A DNA stretch of 59,352 nucleotides from an uncultured Bacteroidales bacterium (GTDB lineage Bacteria; Bacteroidota; Bacteroidia; Bacteroidales; F082), in assembly GCA_947302205.1 (NCBI GenBank), contig CAMYVD010000009.1:1-59352 (forward strand), given 5' to 3'. The notes below the pieces were generated by a model that saw only the letters and a program-made list of their open reading frames with translations, was not told where the DNA came from and did no database searches. Each line of letters begins with the position of its first letter. Positions within the stretch are counted from its first letter, which is position 1. Below are positions 34,768 through 43,492 of the stretch, one piece after another. The translations under genes and the position numbers were made by a program.

Positions 34768-34798
34768 ATCGGGTGGTTTTCGGAAAAAACCACCCGAT
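34768..34798 (-). terminator. Hairpin terminator after the TonB receptor gene
   Basis: Perfect 13-bp stem ATCGGGTGGTTTT with its complement (34768-34780 and 34786-34798), 5-base loop. Read on the minus strand it follows the TonB receptor stop by 34 bases and ends in a short TTTT tract. A second, overlapping 7-bp hairpin (CGATTTT/AAAATCG) lies at about 34750-34771. Confidence 0.7.
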
Positions 34799-34832
34799 CA
34801 TGGGATGAAAAATGACGTTTAAAGGGGGTGAA

Positions 34833-37277
34833 TTACATTCCCATGCCACCGCCTTGCGGTGCGCCTTGCGAGTCGTCAGAACCCTGACGGGCTGCCTGTT
34901 CGAGTTCCATCTTGCCGAAACGGAAGGTCACACCGACCGAGACGCTGCGGCTGTTGTACTTGGAGTCGGAGGTGGAATTCACGTAGGGGCTATAGTTGCT
35001 CTCACCCCAGCTGTTCCAGTTGAAAATGTCGTTGGCGTTGATGAAGACCGACATCTTGCGGTCAAAGAAGTCAGCCTTCAGTCCTGCATTGATACCATAA
35101 CGGGCATGCCACTCGCTAAAGAGCATCTTCGTAGGCGAACTGTAATAGCCCGAAGCCGTCACCTCGACCTTGTTCCACAACTTGGCCCAAAGATTCAGGT
35201 TAAAGCTATAGGACCAGGCATTTTGCGTCACAGGTTTCCCGTCGAACACCGTCTCATAATAGGAATTGTAGAGGTTGGCGTAAAAACGTAGGTTGAAGAA
35301 GCCGTTCGGACGATACATCATGTTGTAGGAGAAGCCCAACTGATGGCTCTTGCCCACGTTGACGGGATAGGTATAAGGCACCACACGGCCGTAGAGCCAA
35401 ATCAAGGTGCTGTCGGACAGCTGGATCTCGTTAACCTCGTTGGTTTTGCCGCGATAGTAGGCCGAGAGACCCACGGAACCGAAGTCGTTCCAGTACTTGG
35501 TCCAACCGGCTTCAATCGAGTTGGTGTAGATGCGCTCCAGATCGGGATTGCCAGTGCTGTATTCATCGGTATGATAGATCGGAAAACGACTCAATTCCTC
35601 TGCTTCAGGAGCGGCAATGCGGCGGGTATAGCTCAAGTTGAAGTTGTGCATCGACTTGGTGCGATACGACAGGTGAATGGAGGGCCTCAGGCTAAAGAAA
35701 TGCCTGCTGAAGTTATACTGGGTGGAATCAGGATAATTGCCGCTCACCAACTCGCTGCAGAAGCGGAGGCCTGGTTTGATCGTGAAACCACCGAACTTGT
35801 GCTGCCAGGTAACGAAAGCCTCGTTGGACAGGTTGGTGAATCGGGCGTGATAAGAACGGTAGACGTCGTTCACTTCCACATTGTTGATGATGGAATCGGT
35901 TTTCAGATACCTGTTTTCGGGATTATAGCTTGAGTTGATTCCCATGGAAATCTCGCCGTTTTCGGAATAAGGAAGGGTATAGATAACCTCGCCCTCTACG
36001 CCCATGGAGCTGTAGTAGCTATCCTGTTTCACCCTGTGGGTGAGGACATTGGGCAAGGTGAAATTCCGCTCCACATCGCCGCCGTTGCCTCCGCCCCAGC
36101 CCATGCCGTCGATGCTGACGGAGAGGTTATGACCACGGTTGTTGAACTTATGCTGGTAATACAACCCCCCGTTGGCGAAATAGTTGCGGTTCCATGCATA
36201 CGCGCTTTCGGCGAAAGCCGTGGTCATGGTGTCGCCTGGCAAGAAATCCTGACGGAACATGGAGGTATTGTTGGTGTTCTTACCCCAGTTGGGCCAGCCG
36301 CTTAACCAGAAATTCAGGCTGTTGGCCGTGTCGATTTCATAATCAATACTGAAATAGCCGCCAGTACTATAACTTCTATTACTGTAGACAGAGGTGTCAA
36401 CCTCATGGTTGGCTGGTACCCCAGGCTGGTTGAAAAGCGTCTGCTCGGAAACCATACTGCCTTTCCAGATGGAGTAGCCGCCGTTGACGTATGCATTAAT
36501 AGTCAACTTGTCGTTCGACCATACATACGACACCCAAGGTGAGACAGATGGTCTGGTGGAGCCGTTGACGCCGAAGCTGAAGAACTCGTTTTTCTGCACC
36601 TTGGCGTTGGTAACGATGTTGATGATGCCATCAGCCTTGGAACCATAACGTGCCGAGGGGTTGGTGATGACCTCCACATGGTCAACACTGTTTGCTGGCA
36701 TGGTTTGAATATAAGTCTTGAGGTTTTCGGCCGTCATGTGGGAAGGTTTGTCGTTGATCCACACCTCCACGCTCGAGGTGCCACGCAGGCTGATGTTACC
36801 CTCCACATCAACCTGGACGCCGGGGGAATTCTGCAGGACATCGGACAGCGTTCCCGTCTGGATGCTCGGGTCTTCCGCCGTATTATACATGGTCTTCTCC
36901 CCTTCCACGGCAAACAGTGGGCGTTTCTCAGAAATGACCACCTCGTCGAGCTTCAAAGTACCTGCCTTGAGTTTCAGGGTGCCCACATTCATGTCGCCTT
37001 TGACCTCCACCGGCATTTGGAAGAGTTCATAGCCGATGGCCGACACTTTCAAGGTCATCTCCCCTTTGGGAGCGCCTTGCAGGACAAAAGCCCCTTTGTC
37101 GTCAGAGGCGGCGCCACACACAAACACGCTGTCCGACACGCGGAACAGTCCTACGTTGACAAAAGGCACACCTTCGTTGGTGGCTTCATCGATGATTTTT
37201 CCGGAAACTTTGCTTTGGGCAGAAGCCGTTGACACGGCGATCAAAGCGACGATGAAAGAAAGGAGAAGTTTTTTCAT
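34833..37277 (-). CDS. TonB-dependent receptor, outer-membrane beta-barrel family 3 type
   Basis: 814 residues. Signal peptide (about 1-20, ending ASA-Q), carboxypeptidase-regulatory-like domain (about 22-107), plug (about 115-215) containing LQNSPGVQVDVEGNISLRG and 'VEVITNPSARYGSKADGI', then a long barrel (about 220-790). The plug and barrel fit the OMP_b-brl_3 group rather than SusC. The C-terminus is unusual: after the last strand (VGVTFRFG) there are 25 polar residues ending GGGMGM. No SusD partner is present. The -7 box lies 96 bases upstream of the start, leaving a long leader. Confidence 0.92.
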   Translation of the reverse strand: MKKLLLSFIVALIAVSTASAQSKVSGKIIDEATNEGVPFVNVGLFRVSDSVFVCGAASDDKGAFVLQGAPKGEMTLKVSAIGYELFQMPVEVKGDMNVGTLKLKAGTLKLDEVVISEKRPLFAVEGEKTMYNTAEDPSIQTGTLSDVLQNSPGVQVDVEGNISLRGTSSVEVWINDKPSHMTAENLKTYIQTMPANSVDHVEVITNPSARYGSKADGIINIVTNAKVQKNEFFSFGVNGSTRPSVSPWVSYVWSNDKLTINAYVNGGYSIWKGSMVSEQTLFNQPGVPANHEVDTSVYSNRSYSTGGYFSIDYEIDTANSLNFWLSGWPNWGKNTNNTSMFRQDFLPGDTMTTAFAESAYAWNRNYFANGGLYYQHKFNNRGHNLSVSIDGMGWGGGNGGDVERNFTLPNVLTHRVKQDSYYSSMGVEGEVIYTLPYSENGEISMGINSSYNPENRYLKTDSIINNVEVNDVYRSYHARFTNLSNEAFVTWQHKFGGFTIKPGLRFCSELVSGNYPDSTQYNFSRHFFSLRPSIHLSYRTKSMHNFNLSYTRRIAAPEAEELSRFPIYHTDEYSTGNPDLERIYTNSIEAGWTKYWNDFGSVGLSAYYRGKTNEVNEIQLSDSTLIWLYGRVVPYTYPVNVGKSHQLGFSYNMMYRPNGFFNLRFYANLYNSYYETVFDGKPVTQNAWSYSFNLNLWAKLWNKVEVTASGYYSSPTKMLFSEWHARYGINAGLKADFFDRKMSVFINANDIFNWNSWGESNYSPYVNSTSDSKYNSRSVSVGVTFRFGKMELEQAARQGSDDSQGAPQGGGMGM

Positions 37278-37373
37278 TTTTCTTAATATTTCAATGTATT
37301 AACTGATAACAATTACTTTTCGTATAGGAACAAACAAATAATCTTTTTAGTGTATTAGTTTACTATCACACTG

Positions 37374-37381
37374 CAAAAGTA
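37374..37381 (-). promoter_or_regulatory. -7 promoter box of the TonB receptor (TACTTTTG)
   Basis: Minus-strand TACTTTTGCA, giving a leader of about 90 bases before the ATG at 37277. Confidence 0.7.
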
Positions 37382-37506
37382 CAGCTTTTTTGATTGCTGT
37401 CAAGAAAAAAGTGAGATTTTTTTCGGGGTTACTTCGTCGTTGGCATGTAGAAGCCAAGTACTTGCCTCGTAGATGCTCCCTCTTTTTCTCGTTTGTTCAT
37501 CGTTTC

Positions 37507-37550
37507 TTCTTCGATTGTTGTTCGATAAAAATCGAACAACAATCGAAGAA
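37507..37550. repeat. Perfect 20-bp inverted repeat, 4-base loop
   Basis: Arms 37507-37526 and 37531-37550 are exact complements (TTCTTCGATTGTTGTTCGAT) with an AAAA loop. There is no T-tract on either side, so it is not an ordinary terminator. The right arm forms most of the first two units of the adjoining tandem repeat. Confidence 0.9.
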
Positions 37551-37585
37551 CATTCGAATATCAATCGAATAACAATCGAACAACA
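37531..37585. repeat. Five tandem copies of an 11-bp repeat
   Basis: Units ATCGAACAACA, ATCGAAGAACA, TTCGAATATCA, ATCGAATAACA, ATCGAACAACA, without spacers. Consensus ATCGAAYAACA. The period is about one helical turn, so successive units face the same side of the DNA. Confidence 0.9.
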
Positions 37586-37635
37586 GTGCTTTCATCTACG
37601 AGCCTGATACCTGCCAAGTACTTGGCAAGTGCTTA

Positions 37636-38886
37636 CTATTGCCTTACTAATTGCTTGCAAAATGCCTCCAATTCGTCTTTAGATGACCATTTCTTCATGA
37701 TAAAGAAACAACCATTCCCAATACCACTCTGGATTTTCCATTCCTGAAACACGACACCATCCAAAGAAAGCGCCACCTGATGACCTATCGATTCAGTAGT
37801 GAATTGATACCAAAATTGTGCGGCTTCAGGTGTCATGTTCACAATGATTGGCACGGATTCACTGCTCGGATACTTGCAGGGATGGTTAACCTCCACCTTT
37901 TGCACCAGGGGTTTGCCCCCCAGGATGCTCGAGCTGATAACCGGTCCTTCAGGTGTGGTCTTTTTCAGCATATAAACCTTTGCTTGCGGTTTTTCCTCTT
38001 GTCTTTCGTTGGCGACCATAACAACCAAGGAATCGTTTTGTTGCCATTGTTTCATCAACATGGGTACATTCCCTTCGGGAACGACTGTATCGGTAAAGAC
38101 CTCCCAGAACTCCAATTTGCCTTCCGTCGTAAGGTCGTCCGCAGCCCGCACATATTCCCTGGTTTGCCACATCGGCGGCATTTTCAGACGGGAACCGACA
38201 ATCGTGTAAGCCCAAACATCAAGGCCAATGAAAGCGACAATCATGGCTACACAAAACCATTTTTGTTTCCTGTCGAAGCCCGTTTTCCTATTATTTATTT
38301 CGTTGTCAGAAGCTTCAATTTGACGGATAATCTCGTCGCAAGGTCTTGTTTTATAGCGAATTTCAGCGATTCCCAAACTCATCGTGAGCACAAGCACAAG
38401 GCCAGACAAAATGATAAAGGTACCAAAGTTGAAATAACCGTTACTTCCAATTTCCGTCATTAGCCAGCCTACAAAAAGGATGATAATCGAGACTGCGTAT
38501 GATACCACAAAAATGGCATAGAGTTTCTTGAAAGAACGCGCATGACTGGAAAGAGTCAGCAAATCATTGTTTTCTAGCGACTTGAATCGAACCATCTTCG
38601 TCATCCAAAACTCAACAATAAAACAGATTACGCAGAAAGAGACCCAAAACAGTCTTAACGAGAGATTGTTGGCAAATAACCATTTTATAATCAGCAGTCC
38701 TACAACAGCCAATAAAGGATAAGCTATGAATTGTATCCATCGGTACCGTTTGTAGAAATCCACGCTATGCTTGATAGATGATTTCATCAACCGTTCATTG
38801 ACGATTTCCTGCTGGTCGAATTGCTCTTTCAGCGTCTCGTATTGTGCTTTCAGTTGTTCGAGTTCGTTCAGATTATTGTTTTCCAT
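37636..38886 (-). CDS. Membrane protein paired with ECF sigma factor, possible anti-sigma
   Basis: 416 residues. Starts with a coiled coil (about 3-40, LNELEQLKAQYETLKEQFDQ), followed by four hydrophobic segments (about 52-70, 77-95, 125-146, 155-175), a further one at about 212-230, and a soluble C-terminal domain of 180 residues. Similar proteins sit directly behind ECF sigma genes in many Bacteroidota; their role is unproven, and an anti-sigma or sensor function is inferred from position. It lies 12 bases after the sigma gene. The C-terminal domain would be periplasmic and could sense an envelope signal. Confidence 0.72.
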   Translation of the reverse strand: MENNNLNELEQLKAQYETLKEQFDQQEIVNERLMKSSIKHSVDFYKRYRWIQFIAYPLLAVVGLLIIKWLFANNLSLRLFWVSFCVICFIVEFWMTKMVRFKSLENNDLLTLSSHARSFKKLYAIFVVSYAVSIIILFVGWLMTEIGSNGYFNFGTFIILSGLVLVLTMSLGIAEIRYKTRPCDEIIRQIEASDNEINNRKTGFDRKQKWFCVAMIVAFIGLDVWAYTIVGSRLKMPPMWQTREYVRAADDLTTEGKLEFWEVFTDTVVPEGNVPMLMKQWQQNDSLVVMVANERQEEKPQAKVYMLKKTTPEGPVISSSILGGKPLVQKVEVNHPCKYPSSESVPIIVNMTPEAAQFWYQFTTESIGHQVALSLDGVVFQEWKIQSGIGNGCFFIMKKWSSKDELEAFCKQLVRQ

Positions 38887-38898
38887 GATGAATCCCTT

Positions 38899-39387
38899 TC
38901 ATTGTTTTTTTGACATACTGATCAGTTTTTCCTTGATGCGCGCCAATCTCACCCCCACGTTGTTGGGCGTGATGCCGATGATAGCCCCGATTTCGTCGTA
39001 GCTGATGCCCTCGAGCCAGAGCAGCACGAGGCTTCGGTCGATCAACTCCAATTGGGAGATAAGGTCGTGGAGTTTACGCACCTGTTGCGATTTTGGGTCA
39101 TCGGCCTCAAAGGGGTTAATGTCGACCGTCAGCGGCACTGTCTCGATACGTCGGCGTTCCTTCTTGTCCTGGTTGATGGCCGTGTTCAAGGCCACACGAT
39201 AGACCCAAGTGCGGGCGCTGCTTCGACCCTCGTAGTGGTCGAAGCCGTTCCAGAGCCGGATGAGGATTTCCTGAAACAGGTCGTCGACCTCGGCCTTGTT
39301 GTGCGAGAACATATAGCACACCGTATAGATGGTCCGCTTGTGCTCCCGCACCAAAAGTTCAAACTGATGTTCCTTGTCGTTGTTCAT
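38899..39387 (-). CDS. ECF-type RNA polymerase sigma factor
   Basis: 162 residues. Region 2 (about 12-75) includes DDLFQEILIRLWNGFDHYEG, which binds core polymerase and the -10 element. Region 4 (about 105-158) includes LWLEGISYDEIGAIIGITPN, the -35 helix-turn-helix. The size is typical of ECF sigma factors. It is co-transcribed with the membrane protein behind it. No -7 box is visible in 39388-39441; it may use its own promoter type. Confidence 0.93.
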   Translation of the reverse strand: MNNDKEHQFELLVREHKRTIYTVCYMFSHNKAEVDDLFQEILIRLWNGFDHYEGRSSARTWVYRVALNTAINQDKKERRRIETVPLTVDINPFEADDPKSQQVRKLHDLISQLELIDRSLVLLWLEGISYDEIGAIIGITPNNVGVRLARIKEKLISMSKKQ

Positions 39388-39441
39388 AATGCGTTTTTCG
39401 TTGCAACGTTCATCATGTTAGACAACGAAGGAAAGGAAAAC

Positions 39442-41079
39442 TTACATCACAGTAACAAATTTTGTTAAAATATCGTTTTTGGTTTCGATTCGAATCAGAT
39501 ACAAGCCCTTTTCGAATCCACTGAAATCCTGGCTGACCACATCGCCATGGGCAACGCTTTCGAACACCTTTTCACCTATTAAGTTAAAGATGGCGACATG
39601 TTGAATGTTTTCAGCCTCGATGGTCACACGGCCTTGGGTGGGATTGGGATAGACCTTGGCAGATTGGTCTTCAGCTTCCGCGACGGCTGTGCAGTCTTCG
39701 ATGATGTTGGTGAACTGCTCATGCCAGGCAGTGTTTTCATAAGTCGAAACGCATCCGCAAGGCACCACAAGGGTGGTACTGCCAAAGCCGCCGAAGGGAT
39801 AGTTGCCGAGTTCAGGGGGCGTTTCGGATAGAATGATGGCCTCCTTGAAGCCCGAGCAACTTGCAAAGGCAAAATTACCCACAGAAGCCAATTTTTCAGG
39901 AAGCGTCAGCGAACCATTGAAGCCCCGACAGTCCTCAAAGGCGCTGGTGCCGATGGTCCTAACAGAGCTTGGGATTACCAGGGAACCAGTGAAGCCCCGA
40001 CATCCCTCGAAAGTCCAGTTTTGTATGTTGGGCAACCTCTCGCTAAGGGTCAAGGTACCGTCAAAACCCGTACAATTGGCAAAAGCCGATTCGCCGAGTT
40101 GATTCACCGTATTGGGAATGACCAAGGAGCCTGTCAGTCCGGTACAGCCCTCGAATGCATACGCACCGATAGAGGTGATTTGCTCTGGAATCACCAATTC
40201 GCCTGAAAGTGTGCTGCAAAAATAAAAGGCATCGTCGCCGATGCGAGTCACATCGTTAGGAATGACCGTATTTTGGCATCCTGTGATAATCTCGTTCCAT
40301 TCTGTTTTAATGATCGCATTGCAACCGTTTCGGGAATCATACACCGGATTGCCGCTTTCAACGACGATCTCAGTCAATGCGGCACAACCACCAAACGGAT
40401 TCACGCCGATGAGGCCTACCGAACTCGGGATGGTAATGGAAGTCAAGCCAGTAAACCAGAACGCATAGCCTCCAATGAAAGTGACAGCGCTCGGGATGGT
40501 GATGGAAGTCAAGCCGGTACAACGGTTGAAAGCGTCTTCAGCGATGGAGGTCACCGTATTGGGGATGGTGGAGTTTTTGCAGCCAAATTTGAGTTCATTG
40601 GTATAGGTCCGGATCACCGCATTGCAGTTATCGCGTGAGTCGTAATCCTCGTTGGCAGGATCGACCACAAAGCCATCGATGCCATCACAACCATAGAATG
40701 GCGTATAGCCGATATCCTCGACCGAGGCCGGAATAGTGATAACACCGGTGAACCCACACTTATCAAAAGCATCGTCGCCAATCTCTTTTATGGTATTCGG
40801 GAGAACCAAAGCACCCGTTAGTCCCGTACAGTAGGCAAAGGCATAGTTGTCGATGATGGTGACCGTATAAGGATTGCCATTATAGTAGGCCACGGTCGGG
40901 ATGTTGAGCGTTCCCGTTGCATCGTAACCGTCCACGTGACCTGTCACCGTCACCGTGACGTCATCGTAATTAATCGAGTATTCCAAATCACCGTAGGTGA
41001 AATCCTGGGCGTTCAGCATGGTTGCGCCAAAGGCGAATGCCACCAGCATCAAGGATACTTTTAGTAAAATTGCTTTCAT
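39442..41079 (-). CDS. Secreted BspA-like leucine-rich-repeat protein with T9SS domain
   Basis: 545 residues. Signal peptide (about 1-24, ending LNA-Q), then about 15 BspA-type LRR_5 repeats (about 50-450), for example ITIPSAVTFIGGYAFWFTGL. A T9SS type A sorting domain (about 470-545, KVYPNPTQGRVTIE, NLIGEKVF) ends the protein. Relatives are surface adhesins binding host matrix or other bacteria. The ATG overlaps the TGA of the S41 gene upstream (41076-41079), so the two are translationally coupled. Confidence 0.93.
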   Translation of the reverse strand: MKAILLKVSLMLVAFAFGATMLNAQDFTYGDLEYSINYDDVTVTVTGHVDGYDATGTLNIPTVAYYNGNPYTVTIIDNYAFAYCTGLTGALVLPNTIKEIGDDAFDKCGFTGVITIPASVEDIGYTPFYGCDGIDGFVVDPANEDYDSRDNCNAVIRTYTNELKFGCKNSTIPNTVTSIAEDAFNRCTGLTSITIPSAVTFIGGYAFWFTGLTSITIPSSVGLIGVNPFGGCAALTEIVVESGNPVYDSRNGCNAIIKTEWNEIITGCQNTVIPNDVTRIGDDAFYFCSTLSGELVIPEQITSIGAYAFEGCTGLTGSLVIPNTVNQLGESAFANCTGFDGTLTLSERLPNIQNWTFEGCRGFTGSLVIPSSVRTIGTSAFEDCRGFNGSLTLPEKLASVGNFAFASCSGFKEAIILSETPPELGNYPFGGFGSTTLVVPCGCVSTYENTAWHEQFTNIIEDCTAVAEAEDQSAKVYPNPTQGRVTIEAENIQHVAIFNLIGEKVFESVAHGDVVSQDFSGFEKGLYLIRIETKNDILTKFVTVM

Positions 41080-43226
41080 AGTTGTTCTCCCTTATCTTTT
41101 CGTTGGGACAAAGATAAGGAATATTTTCTAACCAAAGCAATTATCCCCGCCAAAGCCGCCACGCCTATGGCGACCCACCACCAGCGAAAGGGACGTGCGT
41201 CCTCCTCGATGCTCGATGATTCCGGCTCAGGCTCTACATAATAGATATACTTCCCCTCGCGGATAAGCTGCAAAGTATAGTTTAAAATGGAATGACCATG
41301 AGCGTATGAGATTTCTTCGGGTGTGAAGTTGACGGGATAGTCGGGCAGCACGCCGCGACCGTAGGGGAAACGCTCATTGACCACCGTATCGAACACCACC
41401 TTGATCGTTGGGATTTGGATGGCTATATCGGAATTGGGCAACACATATTGCGTAAAATTCTCTGCCTTCATTTGATGGTAGGCCGAACCCGTTTCGCGTC
41501 CGACGATGACGCCTCGGTTCTGCTTCTTCACCCAGCCCGCGAAGCAAGTGGAGGCAGAGAACGAGGTCTCGTTGGTGAGCAGATACAGCCGCCCTTTATA
41601 GTTGACCAAGGAGTCGGGTTCTCTCCATTCTGGCTCGTCCTTCACAAAGCCTTCGCCATTCGGGAGCGGCTCATAATCAGCAAACGGGCCGTCCTCATCA
41701 TCGTCCACGGGACAACTGCCAACGCAAGCGTAACCGTTCTTCTTGTTCACGATTTTTCGTAAGTTGGTGCAAAACGGTTTTTGGGCAAGATAGGCATAGA
41801 TGCCTTCCACCGATGCTTCTGGACCGCCATGGTTGAAACGAAGATCGAGAATCAGGTTGGGAATGCGGTCGGCAACGAGGTTGGTAAAGATTTCGGTCAG
41901 TTGCTCCATTTCCAAATCGTCCAACTCAAAAGTGTGGAGAGCAAGATAAGCTATCGTGTCAGAGAGTTTTTCATACTCAAAATGCATCTTTTCGTTTGCA
42001 TGGAAATGGCGGTATTGGTATTCTAACCATTGTGGTTCACGGTAAGGGTCTTTGGGGTTCATTTGTTCAAAACGCTTTGTTTCGCCGTCGGCAAAAGTGA
42101 CCATAAGGTTGGCATCTTTCGCGATTTGGTCGCAGTAGTAATTATCCATTCCATACAGAAGCACATAATCCCCATAGCTCTTTACATAGCCATCGGAATA
42201 GGTGGCATACTCCAACACCATGGCTTTCAGAGAGTCGGCAGGAATGTCATTTACCGAAACCACTGGTTTGCCGAGATAGTCTTTATATCTTGGAACAGTG
42301 CGCCATACCTGTAGTGTGTCGTTGAACCAACCTAAACACACCGAGGAAGGCAGTCCACTTGTCCCCGTCACTTTCGGCGCTGAGATGATGGCCGTGTGGC
42401 TGTCGTGGATTTTCCCAATCAACTTGAACACCAATACCTCAAAATCACTTCTGGAGATGGTTTCCCCTATCGCAGCCATTTTGTTTTTGATATAGGTGTC
42501 GAATTCCTCTTTCGGCGTGTAGTCGTACAACCCCGGGAAGGCGTCTTCAAGAGCCAACATCATGCTGTCAATGTCAACTTGCGCTTCCTCATGCGTCAGT
42601 TGGGTTTTGTTGTTCACCTTGGGCGGGATGAAAGTGGTCTTCAGTCCGAAAGGCGTCATCGGGTCAACGGCTTGGGAGTTCTTCGAGATGCTGACGCTTA
42701 TGCATGGCTGTTTGATTTTTTTATAGACGAAGCCTATCGTGCCCAAGGTGTCGCCTCGATGTATTGGCTCCCCTGTTTTGAAGAGCCTTGTCGGACGGAT
42801 GCCGTCGATCCAGACGGTTTTCCCATCAGCAGTCTTGATTCCCACCCATAGAGTTGTGTTGTGAATCTTTTCCTGAGTCATATTGTCCCATTCAAGGAAA
42901 AGCAAGGAATCTTGCTCATAGTTACCTGTCTGTTGGTCAAAACTTATCAAGGAGCAGCTCCAACTGTTGCGGTAGCCCAACAAGGCACTATGGATTTTCC
43001 CGTCCACAGGGCAAAGCACGGGGGTTCCCAAGGGTGCCCCGATGATCAAATCTCCGAAATTCAGTTCGGCTTGTGTCTGCGCTTCCGCCACACCGATATA
43101 ATCCTGCGGACGGAAAAGGATGCCCTCGCCAGCCTGCTTGCCGGGAATAGGCCAAAGATAGTTGTCTTGGGCGAAAGCAAAATTGCCCATGAGCAACAAT
43201 GCAATGATGATAGCTTTTGTTTTCAT
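41076..43226 (-). CDS. S41-type peptidase with N-terminal degenerate M23-like domain
   Basis: 716 residues from ATG 43226 (the frame to 43295 includes the promoter). Signal peptide about 1-19. Residues 35-200 have the outline of an M23/LytM barrel (IGAPLGTPVLCPVDGKIH, and SKNSQAVDPMTPFG at its end) but lack the zinc His/Asp set, so it is a non-catalytic form. Residues 215-650 are S41/tricorn-like: GKIHDSHTAI, NLILDLRFNHGG, and NETSFSAST with the likely nucleophile Ser. A C-terminal membrane segment (about 678-695) anchors it. The inferred role is processing of envelope or peptidoglycan-linked proteins. Confidence 0.83.
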   Translation of the reverse strand: MKTKAIIIALLLMGNFAFAQDNYLWPIPGKQAGEGILFRPQDYIGVAEAQTQAELNFGDLIIGAPLGTPVLCPVDGKIHSALLGYRNSWSCSLISFDQQTGNYEQDSLLFLEWDNMTQEKIHNTTLWVGIKTADGKTVWIDGIRPTRLFKTGEPIHRGDTLGTIGFVYKKIKQPCISVSISKNSQAVDPMTPFGLKTTFIPPKVNNKTQLTHEEAQVDIDSMMLALEDAFPGLYDYTPKEEFDTYIKNKMAAIGETISRSDFEVLVFKLIGKIHDSHTAIISAPKVTGTSGLPSSVCLGWFNDTLQVWRTVPRYKDYLGKPVVSVNDIPADSLKAMVLEYATYSDGYVKSYGDYVLLYGMDNYYCDQIAKDANLMVTFADGETKRFEQMNPKDPYREPQWLEYQYRHFHANEKMHFEYEKLSDTIAYLALHTFELDDLEMEQLTEIFTNLVADRIPNLILDLRFNHGGPEASVEGIYAYLAQKPFCTNLRKIVNKKNGYACVGSCPVDDDEDGPFADYEPLPNGEGFVKDEPEWREPDSLVNYKGRLYLLTNETSFSASTCFAGWVKKQNRGVIVGRETGSAYHQMKAENFTQYVLPNSDIAIQIPTIKVVFDTVVNERFPYGRGVLPDYPVNFTPEEISYAHGHSILNYTLQLIREGKYIYYVEPEPESSSIEEDARPFRWWWVAIGVAALAGIIALVRKYSLSLSQRKDKGEQL

Positions 43227-43253
43227 GGTTTGAACCGTTTTGAAATTTGAAGA

Positions 43254-43261
43254 CAAAAGTA
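43254..43261 (-). promoter_or_regulatory. -7 promoter box of the S41/LRR operon (TACTTTTG)
   Basis: Minus-strand TACTTTTGTC, 27 bases before the ATG at 43226. The rest of the 266-base divergent gap (to 43492) is A+T-rich, with no other gene seen. Confidence 0.7.
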
Positions 43262-43441
43262 ACCAACTTGTCAAGAGGGGGAAAGGGCAGTCCAAACTAT
43301 TATGGGTTCAAAGAACTGTAAACTATTGATAATAAATAAATTAACAACAGAACTATTCCAAACTTATTTTGGAGAAAGACCAAGAATAATCTATTCCAGA
43401 TGGAATAAAAAACATGAAAAAACAAAAAAATAATTATTTGC

Positions 43442-43471
43442 TTGCAATATTACCAAATATTGGTAACTTTG
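43442..43471 (+). promoter_or_regulatory. Promoter of the ParD/ParE pair
   Basis: TTG at 43442-43444, 19-base spacer, TAACTTTG at 43464-43471, 21 bases before the ATG at 43493. The spacer holds an inverted repeat. Confidence 0.75.
43450..43466. promoter_or_regulatory. Probable ParD operator
   Basis: Inverted repeat TTACCAA-ATA-TTGGTAA between the -33 and -7 elements, overlapping the first three bases of the -7 box. ParD-type antitoxins usually repress their own promoter through such a site. Confidence 0.65.
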
Positions 43472-43492
43472 CGGTGCGTAAAAAAAAGAATC

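Larger units (their letters stand above)
37453..37626. repeat. Nested inverted-repeat region
   Basis: The palindrome GCCAAGTACTTGGC is complete at 37613-37626 and its first 12 bases recur at 37453-37464. Inside these lie the inverted pair CTCGTAGATG (37466-37475) and CATCTACGAG (37593-37602). Inside again lie the hairpin 37507-37550 and the 11-bp tandem repeat. The whole non-coding stretch 37382-37635 is otherwise without supported genes; a 60-codon ORF across it is not credible. Confidence 0.8.

Noticed and set aside
37390..37572. 60-codon ORF across the repeat region
   Set aside because: It is made up of the inverted and tandem repeats, has no start context or promoter, and no protein-like pattern.
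37453..37626. Possible CRISPR array
   Set aside because: The repeat units are 11 bases and follow each other without spacers; no cas genes are in the window.
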